Shown: in pieces, positions 46,874-57,367 of the stretch | Position numbering within the stretch: position 1 is the first letter of the stretch | Layout: every line of letters starts with the position of its first letter | Translations under genes and position numbers: made by a program | Notes under the pieces: model-generated | The model's input: only the letters and a program-made list of their open reading frames with translations | Database searches by the model: none | What the model was told of the DNA's origin: nothing | Assembly (NCBI GenBank): GCA_022036555.1 | Contig: CM039133.1 | Coordinates: forward strand, 8,339,894 to 8,403,893 | Direction: 5' to 3' | DNA length: 64,000 bases | From: Microstegium vimineum | Lineage: Eukaryota > Streptophyta > Magnoliopsida > Poales > Poaceae

Positions 46874-49507
46874 ATGACTCGTAGCACTCGTGCTCAGGCA
46901 GCTGGGTCTGGTGGTGATGCTCCTCCTCCTCCACGTCCTTCCAGAAACAAGGGCAAGAAGCCAATGGTTGAGAAAGCTAAGAAGAAGAAGCGCAAACTTA
47001 CAGAGGCTGAGAAAGCCGAGGCAGTGGCCGATGCAGCGGACTGCGCAAAGCGAGGCGGTCGCCGAGGTACCGTGAGACTCGGCACCCCTCCGCGGGATCT
47101 TCCCACTTCTCCTCCAGCTGGGTCACATACCGAGGATACTCCACAGGAGCCAGAGCTTGTCACAGAGGCTCTTGGGACAACCGTTGGCACCTTCTTCCTG
47201 GGGCGCTCCACCCGCTCCCAGTCTGCTCAGTCACCGCAGTCAGCGGCTCCCACAGCAGCTTCAGCTTCAGTTCACCTTGACCTGAGGAACCTTACAGCGA
47301 AGCAAGTGAAGAAGCTCAGGTTCGTTGCTTTAGAGAAGTGGTGTCCGGATCAGAGAGACCCCAGAGCTTCACCTGGTTGGCATACACCTCTCATGGAGGA
47401 TTTCTATCGAGCAGCTCAGTTGACCAGTATTCAGATACGACCGCACAGGGTTTGCTCCTTAGAGAGCATTGTTGAGCTAGCAGGTGAGGAGATCCGTCCA
47501 TATCTGACTTACCAGCCGGGACTCGCCGATCTGTTCGGGCGTTCTGGTAACTACATCGAGCGGTGGGTCAGAGAGTTCTATGCATCAGTTTGGGTAGATC
47601 CGGAGCACAAGTTTGTGCAGTACACCTTCCGAGGCGAGAGATACAGGTTGTACTTGACCAGACTCAGAGAGATCTTTCGCTTCAGACAGGAGGGTGGTGA
47701 GTTTGACCTACACTACGAGTGTTACCGAGGAGCCTCAGTGCCTCGCCGAGCTCGCGGAGGCCGTACTTTGTCAGTTCAGGAGGTGGCTCCTCTATTCAAG
47801 CCCCCTTTCTCAGAGGGCTCCAGGCGCACTCCAGCTGAGCTCAGGCCTACCGTTCATAGATTGAACGAGGTGCTCTGTCGTACTCTGCTACCTCGCACAG
47901 GGTACAAGGAAGGATTGACCAACATGCAGCAGCTTCTCCTTCAGACTCTGGTATCTCAGACACCATTCGACATTGCAGACTTTCTAGTGTCAGAGATAGA
48001 GGATGTGATAGCAGATGGCATGAGGGCCCGACGATAGTTTCCCTATGCACACTGGATTTCTTCGATGCTTGCTATTGAGCTAGAGGGAGCACACCCTGGA
48101 CTCCGTGCTCTTTTGGATCAGGCGCCTACTTCTTTCCCTGAGTACAGAGTCCTGGGGTCATTCGATAGCCGGTTTGGAAACCGGGTTCTCCGACTTGTCA
48201 GAGAGAGGACAGCACCAGCTGACAGGGCAGATGTTGATGCTCAGGATGAGGCCATTCGGAGTGTTGAGCAGCAGGAGCTCCATGGTCTAGATACAGGAGC
48301 GGATGTCACTCCAGAGGATACATCAGATAGCTCAGATGCAGACTTCCAGCCGGTTCCACAGATGCCCCCAAGGGCGCAAGACACTGAGGCTGGCGGTTCT
48401 GCCTCTGCCACAGAGACGATGATGCTCAAGATCCTTGACAGAATGAATGAGCAGCAGAGTTCTCTAGTCACTGCAGTCACTCAGATACAGCAGCGCCAGG
48501 ATGAGATGCAGCGACAGTCAGAGGAGCGCCACTTTGAGATGCAGCGCCAGATGCTTGCTATGCAGCTAGAGTCTCAGCGTCTTCAGTTACAGTCCCAGCA
48601 GCTGCAGCAGCAGAATATGGCATTCATGGCTCACGTGATGAAGTGGACTGGTGCTCCTCCACTAGAGTTCCCTGCAGCTCCTCAGATTCAGATGATGAGC
48701 ACTTCCCAGCCCTCTCAGTCAGTTGGGCAGCCTGGAGGGCCTCAGTTCTCAGTAGGACCCTCAGTTGGCCCCTCAGTGGCCCCTGTCAGCTCAGCCGGTC
48801 AGACAGTCACTCCCACCCCAGCCGTACAGTCCAGTGGACTTCAGGGTGCTGGACTGACCACTCCGTTCCAGTCACCGGCGACTCAGGTGACTCAGTGGTT
48901 GGACAGTTTTGGACCTACTCAGCAGTTCACCCCGCTTACTACAGGTTTCACTCCTCTTACCGCTACACTGGGTGCTACTGCTAGAGATCTGTCAGCCTCT
49001 TTCAGTGATATCACAGGTCAGCCGTCCCCCACTGGTCCTCAGATTGCAGCAGAGGTCGAGGCCGCGCTTGTCGCTCCCACAGCTGATCAGCACCGCTCTT
49101 CAGTAGCTTCCTCAGAGGCTACCCATGACAGTCGGGCTCCAGCCGTTTCTACCCCTCCGACAGCTGCAGTCGCTACCGATGCTACGGTTGTCTCCTCTAC
49201 TCCAGTCCAGCCTCAGCCGTCTCCGGTTCTTCAGACTCCAGACGAGTCAGTGCCTGAGGCACCACCGGTCACCGCAGCTCCAGAGGCTCCAGCAGAGACA
49301 CCAGCACTGGTTACCGCTCCTACTTCTTCTCCAGCTACTGCTCCCGAGTCGTCGACCGCAGCAGACCTGTCAGCTTCCGACCCCCAGACCGCTTCACTAC
49401 CAGCTACGGACACTCAGGGGGAGGATTCAGATGATGAGACATATCTGGCAGCTTTCAGGGTCCTCGACCGCTCCACGGCTGCTTCCACTCCACCTCCAGA
49501 TGCTTAG
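46874..49507 (+). pseudogene. Env-position third ORF of the copia element, one amber codon
   Basis: One frame of 877 codons from ATG 46874 to TAG 49505-49507, broken only by TAG at 48035-48037 (codon 388). N-terminus: basic, Pro-rich (KGKKPMVEKAKKKKRKL, a likely nuclear signal). Middle (about residues 135-420): WCPDQRDPR, VREFYASVWVD, YRLYLTRLREIFRF, a domain like the plant transposon protein family seen in Sirevirus third ORFs. Then a Gln/Met-rich coiled coil (about residues 510-590; QRQDEMQRQSEERHFEMQRQ) and a long Ser/Thr/Pro/Ala-rich tail. I see no signal peptide or transmembrane helix, so an envelope role is not supported. The amber codon may be a mutation or a readthrough site. Function unknown. 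Confidence 0.8.
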
Positions 49508-49525
49508 TTTAGGTGTTTCGACGCC

Positions 49526-49536
49526 AAAGGGGGAGA
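49526..49536 (+). promoter_or_regulatory. Upstream polypurine tract copy
   Basis: AAAGGGGGAGA, identical to the tract next to the 3' LTR, lies 19 bp after the third ORF. Multiple such tracts are typical of Sireviruses. Confidence 0.75.
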
Positions 49537-49954
49537 GGAGAATCGAGTAGATGGCTAGCTTTAGGGGAGCTAGTAGGACTCGCTTTTTTGTTGTGTATAA
49601 ACTCTAGTGCATCATGCTTCACGTTTACCGTCTTATTGCATTGTATGATATGGTTGATGTTTGAGACTTGTTGGTTGTGTGACATGTGTGGACTTTCCTA
49701 TTTATATATCATGTCGCTTGGTTATGTTATTGCTTCAGCGCTAATCTTTGATCTTTTGGCTATAGCATATCCTTTTTGAAATCAAGTACTATATTCATTT
49801 CATATCTATTGTGCTTGACATGGCTTGAATGGTTAGGCATGTACTTGTCTTTCTTATTACTAACCCATGCCTATCTCATGTCAAGTCATGTTTTTCTCTT
49901 ATCAAAATTCACTCATTATTCTCTACTCGAGCTTGTATTGTCGCCAATCACCTA

Positions 49955-49965
49955 AAAGGGGGAGA
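49955..49965 (+). promoter_or_regulatory. Polypurine tract adjoining the 3' LTR
   Basis: AAAGGGGGAGA ends one base before the LTR start at 49967, the expected primer for plus-strand DNA synthesis. Confidence 0.93.
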
Positions 49966-49966
49966 T

Positions 49967-51617
49967 TGTAGAATCATGGACCCTTGTGTTTAGGCGATTA
50001 ACGACAATACTAGATCACCTTGACTAACGTGTGTTTTGCAGAGACAAAGTCATATATGTTAGGTCATGAGTGATGTATTTTGAATGGGCTTAATGGACTT
50101 TCATGTCCCCAAGATGGAAATCGTTTCGGTTGCAAAGGATGGAGATACTCGACGAAGACTAGGCTAGTTCTTAGTGCCATAAGGTTGAGAAGGGCACTAA
50201 GTATAGCTAGGGCTTTTGTTTTTCCTTTGACCGTACTATAAAGGGGGGTATGAGGTTAGTAGCTTGACCTAGGAGAGTTTAGGAAAGTGGGTATATGCAC
50301 ACTTGTCACAACTAGTCCTAGAGACCTTGCTTTCAGCCTTTGATAAACCCTAGAAGTAGTAGGAGAAAGATCCCTTGAGAAACCTCAGCGTAAACGGTTG
50401 ATAGAAAGGGAGAAAGAGGCTCCGGACCACTCTGCTAAGTAGGCACCGACCAAGGAGAGTAGTCCGTGGTCCCTGACTTAGGCGGATTCTCAGCTCGTGG
50501 AGCTCCGGACCACCTGTCTGGACAGCGCCGGACCATAGGAGAGTGGTCCGGTGGCTTGGTTCAGAGAGTCAGAAGGCTCCGGACTAGTCCGACACCTCAA
50601 GACAGGAAGTTTGGTCTATGCAGAGAGCACCCTGGCTCCGGACCAAAGCGTCGGACCAGGGCACCGGACCAAGGAGAGTGGTCCGGTGGTGTGTAAAAAG
50701 AGAGATCAGTTTTCACTCAGAGAGCACCGAGGCTCCGGACCAGATCGTCGGACCAGTGCGTCGGACCAAGCAGAGTAGTCTGACGGTGCCTGAGTTTGAA
50801 ACGTGAGTGAGCTCCGGACCAGTGTGCATGGTCCGGTGGTGTGAACTCCGGACTAGTCCGGTGGCTACGCAGAAAGAAGAAAAAGTAAAAAACGGCTAGT
50901 TTTGGAGGTGGGGACTATTTATAGTTGCCCCCTTGGACCTTAGAGGTCTTCTTGGCCATTGTTTCAGCCTGTGACACCTTGAGAAATCTTTTGGAGAGCC
51001 AAGAGTCTAGTGAGGGAGAGATTAGAGAGAATTCATCTTGCTCTTCCCTCCTAGAGTGATTAGGAGTGACTTGTGTGCATCCATCCACCTTCCTAGCCTT
51101 GAGTGGGTCAAGTGAAGGTCTTGTGCTTGTTACTCTTGGTGTTCGATAGCACCTAGACGGTTTGGTGGTGTTCGGAGGAAGTGACCGCCGGGAGATTGTT
51201 GGTGGCTCTTCTCCAAGCTCTTGTGATCGGTTGTGGGCGATTCACCGAGCCGGAGTGGCGAAGAATCAGCCCGTAGAGAGCACTCTACCCTTGCGCGGGT
51301 AGAGGGGAGCAATACCTTGCGAGGTGCTCCAACGAGGACTAGGGGGGTGTGTCGACACCTCGATACCTCGGGAAAAAATCGCTGCGTTCATGAGATTCTC
51401 TTTTCCCTAGCTCTTTACTTTTCCGTCTTGTTTTTACATTTCCTTCTAGAATTGCTTAGGTTGCCTTTAATTCCCTTGAATTGCTACCGCTTTCTAGTTA
51501 AGACACACGGACGGTAGGCACTAGGGGGTGATTGGCATTTGATAGGTTTTTATATTTGCTTTAGAAATTAAAAAGAAGCCCAATTCACCCCCCCTCTTGG
51601 GCATTTTGATCCTTTCA
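49967..51617 (+). repeat. 3' LTR of the copia element
   Basis: 1651 bp, TG...CA, nearly identical to the 5' LTR. By eye there are about three substitutions (for example C to T near 50780, C to T near 51203, T to C near 51602) and five one-base indels. Confidence 0.96.
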
Positions 51618-51622
51618 CCACC

Positions 51623-53204
51623 CCTGCTGTGGAGAGGAACCACCGCCTTGAACCATCGGGTTCGAACTCATAGACATTTGCTGCACAAAGAAGAAGTCAA
51701 TTAATGAGTATCTGCAGGAAATTAGCACAAGTGTTAGGAATAAACCACTAGACATACTTACCGGTGTCCCGAAAACAATAGGCTGTGGAGGAGGAGCCAC
51801 AGGCACAACTGAGCGGAGAACAACAGGGAGGTGAACAACAGGGAGGTGATGCCGAAAGTCTATCTTAGACCAGAGCGAACCATGGAAACTAACATCATCT
51901 ACACATCAACGGGCTATCCAAAATACGTGGACAATCCAAAACAGATACGGTCACAGATATGCAAAGATTTTACATACCTCTGACTGTATCTCTTTCGAAC
52001 GGGAGACGCCTAACTTGGTTACGTGATCATATAAAACATGCATGAAAAGGAGGAGGGGGCTATACCTAAGGTGTCGGCGAAGAAAGGCTAGCGAGGCAGT
52101 GGCGAGGCGGTGCGGTGGCGAGGCGACGCGGTGCAGGCAGACCAGCAACGCCCCCGAGTCCCTCCCACGGGTCCTCCTGTAAGAAAAACAATTGGTTAAT
52201 GTCAATTGAAAAATTCGACAACACCTCCCCTACACGGGGAGGTTACCAAACCTGCAAAAAAACATAGGCACGAAGGCCAACATCTACATATGCACAAAAT
52301 AGTGGCACGAAGGCCAACAACCACATATACACCAAACACACCAACAACCACATACATAGTTAGTAACTACTACATACTAACTACTACTAACTACTACTAC
52401 TCTCCTCCTCCTTCCTTCTAACTACTACTAACTACTAACTACTAACTACTAACTACTAACTACTACTACTACTATTAGAGGGCATATACCTTTGTGACGA
52501 GGACGGAAAAAGCACGGATCGATGAAAATGGCCGGCGAGTCCTTCGCTTCCTTTTCTCCTCCTCCTCCTCCTCTCTCCTCCTCCCCTAAAACTTGTCCTC
52601 CTCCTCCTTCTTCTCCCTTCCTCCTCTCTTCTCTACTGCTAGTGGGGTGTGGCTGGGGTGGGGGTGGTCGGGGCAGAGGGGTGGGGGGTGGGGGATGGGT
52701 GCGGGTGGGGGCTGCTGGGCGAGGGGGTTGGTCGGGGGTGCCTGCAGAGCGTGGGGGGTGGGGGCGGCGGGGCGGGGTGGGGAGCTGGCGCGACGGCGTG
52801 AGGTTTGTGAACAACGTACGTGACGACGTGCTCCAAACTTTTTTAAATTTTTACCACAACATACGCACATGAGACCATGACACTTGCTCAAGTTTCGTGA
52901 TTTTTGGAATTTATTTGCATTTAATATAATTAAAAAACCATAAACACCGAAGTTGGTGACGTTGTCCCGTGAGCACGTTGATTGAACTATCGAGACAGGT
53001 CATGGATTTAGCCATCATTTACACTAACAAACAAGCCTACCATTTTTAGAACGAAATAAATCTATTATTTCATGCACCTGCAGTTCAAACGAAGATTCAG
53101 CGGGAAAATTGAAAAAAACACACACAACAAATTGAACATGTTGTTTAAAATAGTTCACTAAACACACACAACAAATTAGGAGCCAAAAAACAAAAAAAAA
53201 TAAT
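51623..53204. other. Right internal part of CACTA-2
   Basis: Contains a short Pro-rich minus-strand frame next to the copia insertion, CTAACTA microsatellites (about 52375-52475) and a strongly purine/pyrimidine-biased GC-rich block (52540-52810) with open frames on both strands, which I attribute to composition. No transposase. Confidence 0.55.
52375..52475. repeat. CTACTAA/CTA microsatellite tract
   Basis: Repeated actactaact units with CTC interruptions. Confidence 0.85.
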
Positions 53205-53425
53205 TAAGTTGCCGAGTGCTATGGTTGGCACTCGGCAACTTGAATTAAGTTGTCGAGTGCCATACGGCAGACGACAACTTAAACGGCGCGAGATGACGTT
53301 AGCCGAGTTGCCGAGTGTATTTTTTTGCCGAGAGTCGGTACTCGGCAAAAAAAATTAAGTTGCCGAGTGTTTTTTTTGCCAAGTACCAGGCACTCGGCAA
53401 CTAGTTCAGCACTCGACAACTCGTC
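53205..53425. repeat. Right subterminal repeats of CACTA-2
   Basis: The same GTTGCCGAGTGC / GCACTCGGCAAC motif as the left end, six or more copies in both orientations. Confidence 0.88.
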
Positions 53426-53442
53426 GTTTTCGTGTAGTGTGT

Positions 53443-55380
53443 ATTCGTAAAGCTATTTATAGCTACCAGTGAACGTGCACATGCGGCACGCACGTCGGCA
53501 TGTGTATTAAAAATATTTTTAGGTTTTAATTGTCATTCTATAGCTCGTATGTATTTTTTTCTCGACTACTTTTAGTGTGACCAACAATGTTTATTTTTTT
53601 TATGTCTATTATTTGGGAGCAACTGTAGTCTCACGTAAATGTAATCTTCTATTTTCTTTTTACTGTCACATAGTAACAAATAAGAAGGCAAATATACTTT
53701 GACCTATGGGGCAGTCACACTCTAACATTTATTAACATACCTAGGTTTAGAATGTTGAAAAATTTCAAACAATGTAAAATTATAAGCATTACTCACATGT
53801 GGCATTGAAATCCTAGTGTTCATGAGTTCTCCGTGATAAGGTGCAGATCAGTGGTGGCCTCCTAGGATTAATTTTGATCACGTGCGACATGCACGTATCT
53901 ATGGAAAAATTCATAAACATCAGAGGAATAGTAATGCTATTTTTTATAGGTCTTCATTAGCATTGTCCTAGAAATAGTAATGTCATTTTTTACAGCTCTT
54001 CATCAGCATTGTCCTCCCACATGTCTTCAGCTCCCGACCATGTTATTTCCCCTATTATTACCGACAATGGTAAGAATTCATAGGCAAAGCATGTGACTAT
54101 TGTTAAATTGTATCAATTGGCTAATTCAAGGAGTTCTGCCCTCCTTTAAACAATATTTTGTGTCTCATGAAAATGATAGATTGAAATATTCAAGTGCCCT
54201 CAACCACATAGTAAATATGCAACTGTGTTGTTAAGCATATCAAGCTATCACTTGAACCTAGCAAACATATAAGTTGTCCTTCCACCTTTATGCCATTAAT
54301 CAATTCTTTCAAAATAAAAAACATGCAGCTGAAACTAAGGATCACCATAGTATCACTTCTATGGGTCAATACTACTTTCCAAAGGGCATAAATGCTATAT
54401 TTTAATTGTCCAAGAAACTAATCATTATATACACATGCTTAACATGACAATAATACTTAATCCACATAATATAATCACAAATATTTAGAATAAGTGCATA
54501 TATTGCAGAAGTAAAAAAATAAAGTAATACGAGTTAAAAAAAATTGAACCAATAACATATATTGTAGTGAAGTGCCCAAAGAAATGAAAACAATTCTTTC
54601 AAGCAGTTACCATGCTATTTGTGTCAACTCACTCAAATAACAACAATTACTTTGGGAAAGAAGGCAACAATGCTTTTTCAGAACAGTAAGCTATCATGTT
54701 TTTCTTTTCTTCATATCTTAAATAACAAGCACTCTATATTTGAAAGGGACAATCGTATCTTGTAAACCAAAGAATTGAATAATATTAGAAATAGATTATG
54801 TAAAGATGAGTACACAATAAAACTTAAAGATATAAAAATAAAAAATTCAAAGATAAGTTTATTATTACCAAGTTTTTTTTCTACTTTTTCATGCCATGCA
54901 ATCATCCAATCACCCCCCCCCCCCCCCCCCCCCCCCCCCGATCTTTAATATTGTTAGGATATGCTCTTGGCTCCCGCAAATAGACATTCTTTTACAATTT
55001 AGTTTTGTGCCACTACAGCATGCTCACAATCTATTTGAACATGATCTTCATCTGCTGAAACAATTTGTATTGCCGACGAGGAATGTTAGAATTATAATAA
55101 TTAACCAACAATCTGCTTCCTAAGTACATTTTTTGAAATAATTCATAGATTTCCATGGAGCACAAAGCAGAGTGATTCATAGTTAAAAGGAGAACATATT
55201 ATTTGTGTCCTGACCATATACGAGATTTCCAATGGCTGACGCAAGGGTATTGTGAGCAAGGACCCTTCAATGAAGAGGATTAAAATGTCAACAGAATGAC
55301 TCACGTACAACGCAGAAGAGGATATATAGAATAATGTGAGAAGGGCTCACGTACGTACAACACTTTTGGTTGGACTCATC
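53443..55380. other. AT-rich intergenic region with a 28-base poly-C run
   Basis: No supported gene. A pure C tract occupies 54913-54940 (G-run on the other strand). The rest is AT-rich without recognisable repeat ends. Confidence 0.5.
54913..54940. repeat. Homopolymer, about 28 C
   Basis: Uninterrupted C run. It could form G-quadruplex/i-motif structures; the length may also be an assembly uncertainty. Confidence 0.9.
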
Positions 55381-56780
55381 CATTGCTATGTGCTTTCTAG
55401 GGACGTCTCACTGGTGCAAAACACTGAGATTTTGGTTAAAATCAATAAATTAATAGTATTGGTATTTAGAGGAAAAATTCCATAGGTAAGACATAAACAA
55501 GCTATGGAGTCTATAAAGAAGGGTACACATTTTCCAAAAAAAAAACATGGAGATTGAATTTTCCATGGTGAGCATACTACTTCCAACTAACAAGGCAACA
55601 CTGAGATCAAAGAGTTTATCATGGTCGTTAGTAACTGAAGCATAATGATTAGTCCAACGATTACGTACGTTGACCAACAAAAGTAATGAAGAAGACTTTG
55701 AATATTATATTACTGTATGTATGTCTGAAGAAAATTAGGAAAAAATGTTTATAAACTCCCCTTCACAAGCTTTTCATGTAAGAAAAATAATAAAGAGGAC
55801 TTTGAATATTAGATCATTGTATGCCGCAAACAAAAAGAACAAAAAGATCTACTCCCTCTATCCCTTTTTATCTATCTCTAGAAAACCGTGTTGTCCTCAC
55901 AGACACGCTTTTCTAGCGACCAATAAAAAGGGACGGAGGGAGTATATATGTATGTTATATATACCGCGTACAGGGGGAAATCTATATGTGAGTCCCCTCG
56001 CAAGATTTCGATCTAGTATTCTAGCTTACATCAAATCTATACGATATGTTAGCGACATATCATTTTTTGTACATTGGTAAAATAGAGGCAGATGACTTCA
56101 TTCACCTCCCAATTCATGTTCCGAGTAGCCTTGTTGGTTCCGAGCATACGGTCGACGCGGCCGTATACATGGTCAGCAAGCAGACCAGTTTTGGTATCAC
56201 GTCAATGTCCGGAGGAATAAACCAATCCAAGCGATTTACCAATATTAAATTTGTTGTATGCTCTATGGTGTCCACATCTTTCAGAAGAATGATGGTGTCT
56301 TGAAAAACACAACTGAGTTAAAAATAATGTTAAATACATGTTTACGATTATGATTCAATGCAGAATATGATGGAGTAGTCACGGAGCCTCTGTAAATTCC
56401 AAGAGAACCTACCAGCGACTCTATTACTGGTGTCTTCGTACGTAACTTCGTTCCCGCCATTGCTTAAAGTACAAAAACTTGTTCGAAGTCTGGCTTTTCC
56501 TTACTAAAAATGACATTCGGATATTGTTTAGCAGTTTTTGCGATTAAGATACAAAATTTGCCCGACCACTTCTCTCGAGCAATGACACCTGCTTGAGCTT
56601 TTACAGTTCCATTTTCAAAATAAACTTCCATCTTACAACCTATCATCTTGCTCAAAGTAAAGATCACAACATAATTTTCTCGAGCGAATAGAATGAAGCC
56701 AGTGCCAAATTTTGTCATTGATATGTCAGCACCATAACCTGGCATGAAAACCATTGTAACGATAGAGAGTGACATATTTA
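55380..56780 (-). pseudogene. Possible gene fragments on minus strand (unrecognised)
   Basis: Two minus-strand frames: 56464-56775 (103 codons; GTGFILFARENYVVIFTLSK) and about 55450-55680 (LFDLSVALLVGSSMLTM). The first has a GTGFI...VIFTLSKMI pattern reminiscent of the first strands of trypsin-like Do/HtrA protease folds, but no catalytic residues are visible, so this is weak. A short related frame (RLRVVALLAGKFTTN) is seen near 59560-59640, beyond the solo LTR. They may be parts of one decayed gene. A Stowaway MITE lies at 55852-55942. Confidence 0.25.
55852..55942. mobile_element. Stowaway-type MITE, 91 bp, TSD TA
   Basis: CTCCCTCTATCCCTTTTTAT ... aaaaagggacggagggag with TA on both sides (55850-55851 and 55943-55944). 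CTCCCTC TIRs and the TA target are diagnostic of Tc1/Mariner Stowaway MITEs. Confidence 0.93.
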
Positions 56781-57362
56781 TCTAGCGAGTCATTTTTGCT
56801 ATACGTGTTTTTCATTTGGCTATGCTGTTATAAAACTCTACATTTTAGATGAACTTTCTATTTTATATAATGACTAAATCTCATAATTTAGCATCTAATT
56901 TTAGCAAGTCTCTTAGAGATGCTCTCAGCGTCTATATATAAACTTTATAAGGAAAAATTCTATATTACTCCCTCCAAATTTGACATGTCTAAATAACCCT
57001 CTAAACTAACATTTGATTTAATTTACTCCCTCTAACTATTAAGTTAGTCCAACCAACACCTTAAAAAGATTTTTGTTTCTTTTCTCTATGTACAAATTAT
57101 ATTTTATTTTCAAATTTTGTGAGGTGATAAACGACATTGTATTTTTACTTAGAAAAATGCACTATGGATTTTTTTATCTATATATATTGTATCTCCAGTA
57201 GTGTTAATTTATTATTAATTTTCCTAAGCTATCAAAATAGTGGCAAAAAGTTAAGACATTTTTTCTAACATAAATTATGACTTTCTCTGTCATATCACAA
57301 AAGTTTATATTAAGACTAAACTAATACGTAGAAAAACAAAAAATAACAAATCATATTAAGGG
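56781..57362. other. AT-rich intergenic spacer
   Basis: No gene or clear element. A few ACTCCCTC motifs (near 56966 and 57022) hint at an old Stowaway remnant. Confidence 0.45.
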
Positions 57363-57367
57363 GTAAG

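Larger units (their letters stand above)
37804..51617 (+). mobile_element. Ty1/copia LTR retrotransposon, Sirevirus-like, with env-position ORF
   Basis: 13,814 bp with LTRs of 1654 and 1651 bp, TG...CA ends, and target duplication CCACC (37799-37803 and 51618-51622). Order: LTR, PBS, gag, protease-integrase-RT-RNase H (copia order), a long spacer, a large third ORF, polypurine tract, LTR. The long spacer and third ORF, a gag with CCHC knuckles and coiled coil, repeated CCGGAC palindromes in the LTR and repeated AAAGGGGGAGA tracts all fit the Sirevirus lineage. The LTRs differ by about three substitutions and five single-base indels by eye, so insertion was recent. pol is open; gag has two frameshifts and the third ORF one amber codon. 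It sits inside CACTA-2. Confidence 0.95.
36914..53439. mobile_element. CACTA element 2, split by a nested copia retrotransposon, TSD TGT
   Basis: Starts CACTACAGGAAATCCAG and ends ...GTTTTCGTGTAGTG, with TGT at 36911-36913 and 53440-53442. Both subterminal zones (about 36955-37345 and 53205-53425) carry direct and inverted copies of a GTTGCCGAGTGC(C/T) motif. Without the nested element (37804-51617 plus one TSD) it is only about 2.7 kb and codes no transposase, so it is non-autonomous. A short minus-strand frame with a Pro-rich segment flanks the copia insertion on both sides (about 37730-37803 and 51618-51806) and may be a remnant of an internal gene. Confidence 0.9.

Noticed and set aside
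49513..49779. Hydrophobic 88-codon frame after the third ORF, tempting as a transmembrane part of an envelope
   Set aside because: It is in a different frame, lacks an ATG near the third ORF, and overlaps the non-coding 3' region with the polypurine tract. T-rich DNA gives hydrophobic codons by chance.
52449..52891. Open frames of about 100-120 codons on both strands
   Set aside because: Caused by CCTCCT/GGGTGG simple sequence inside CACTA-2.
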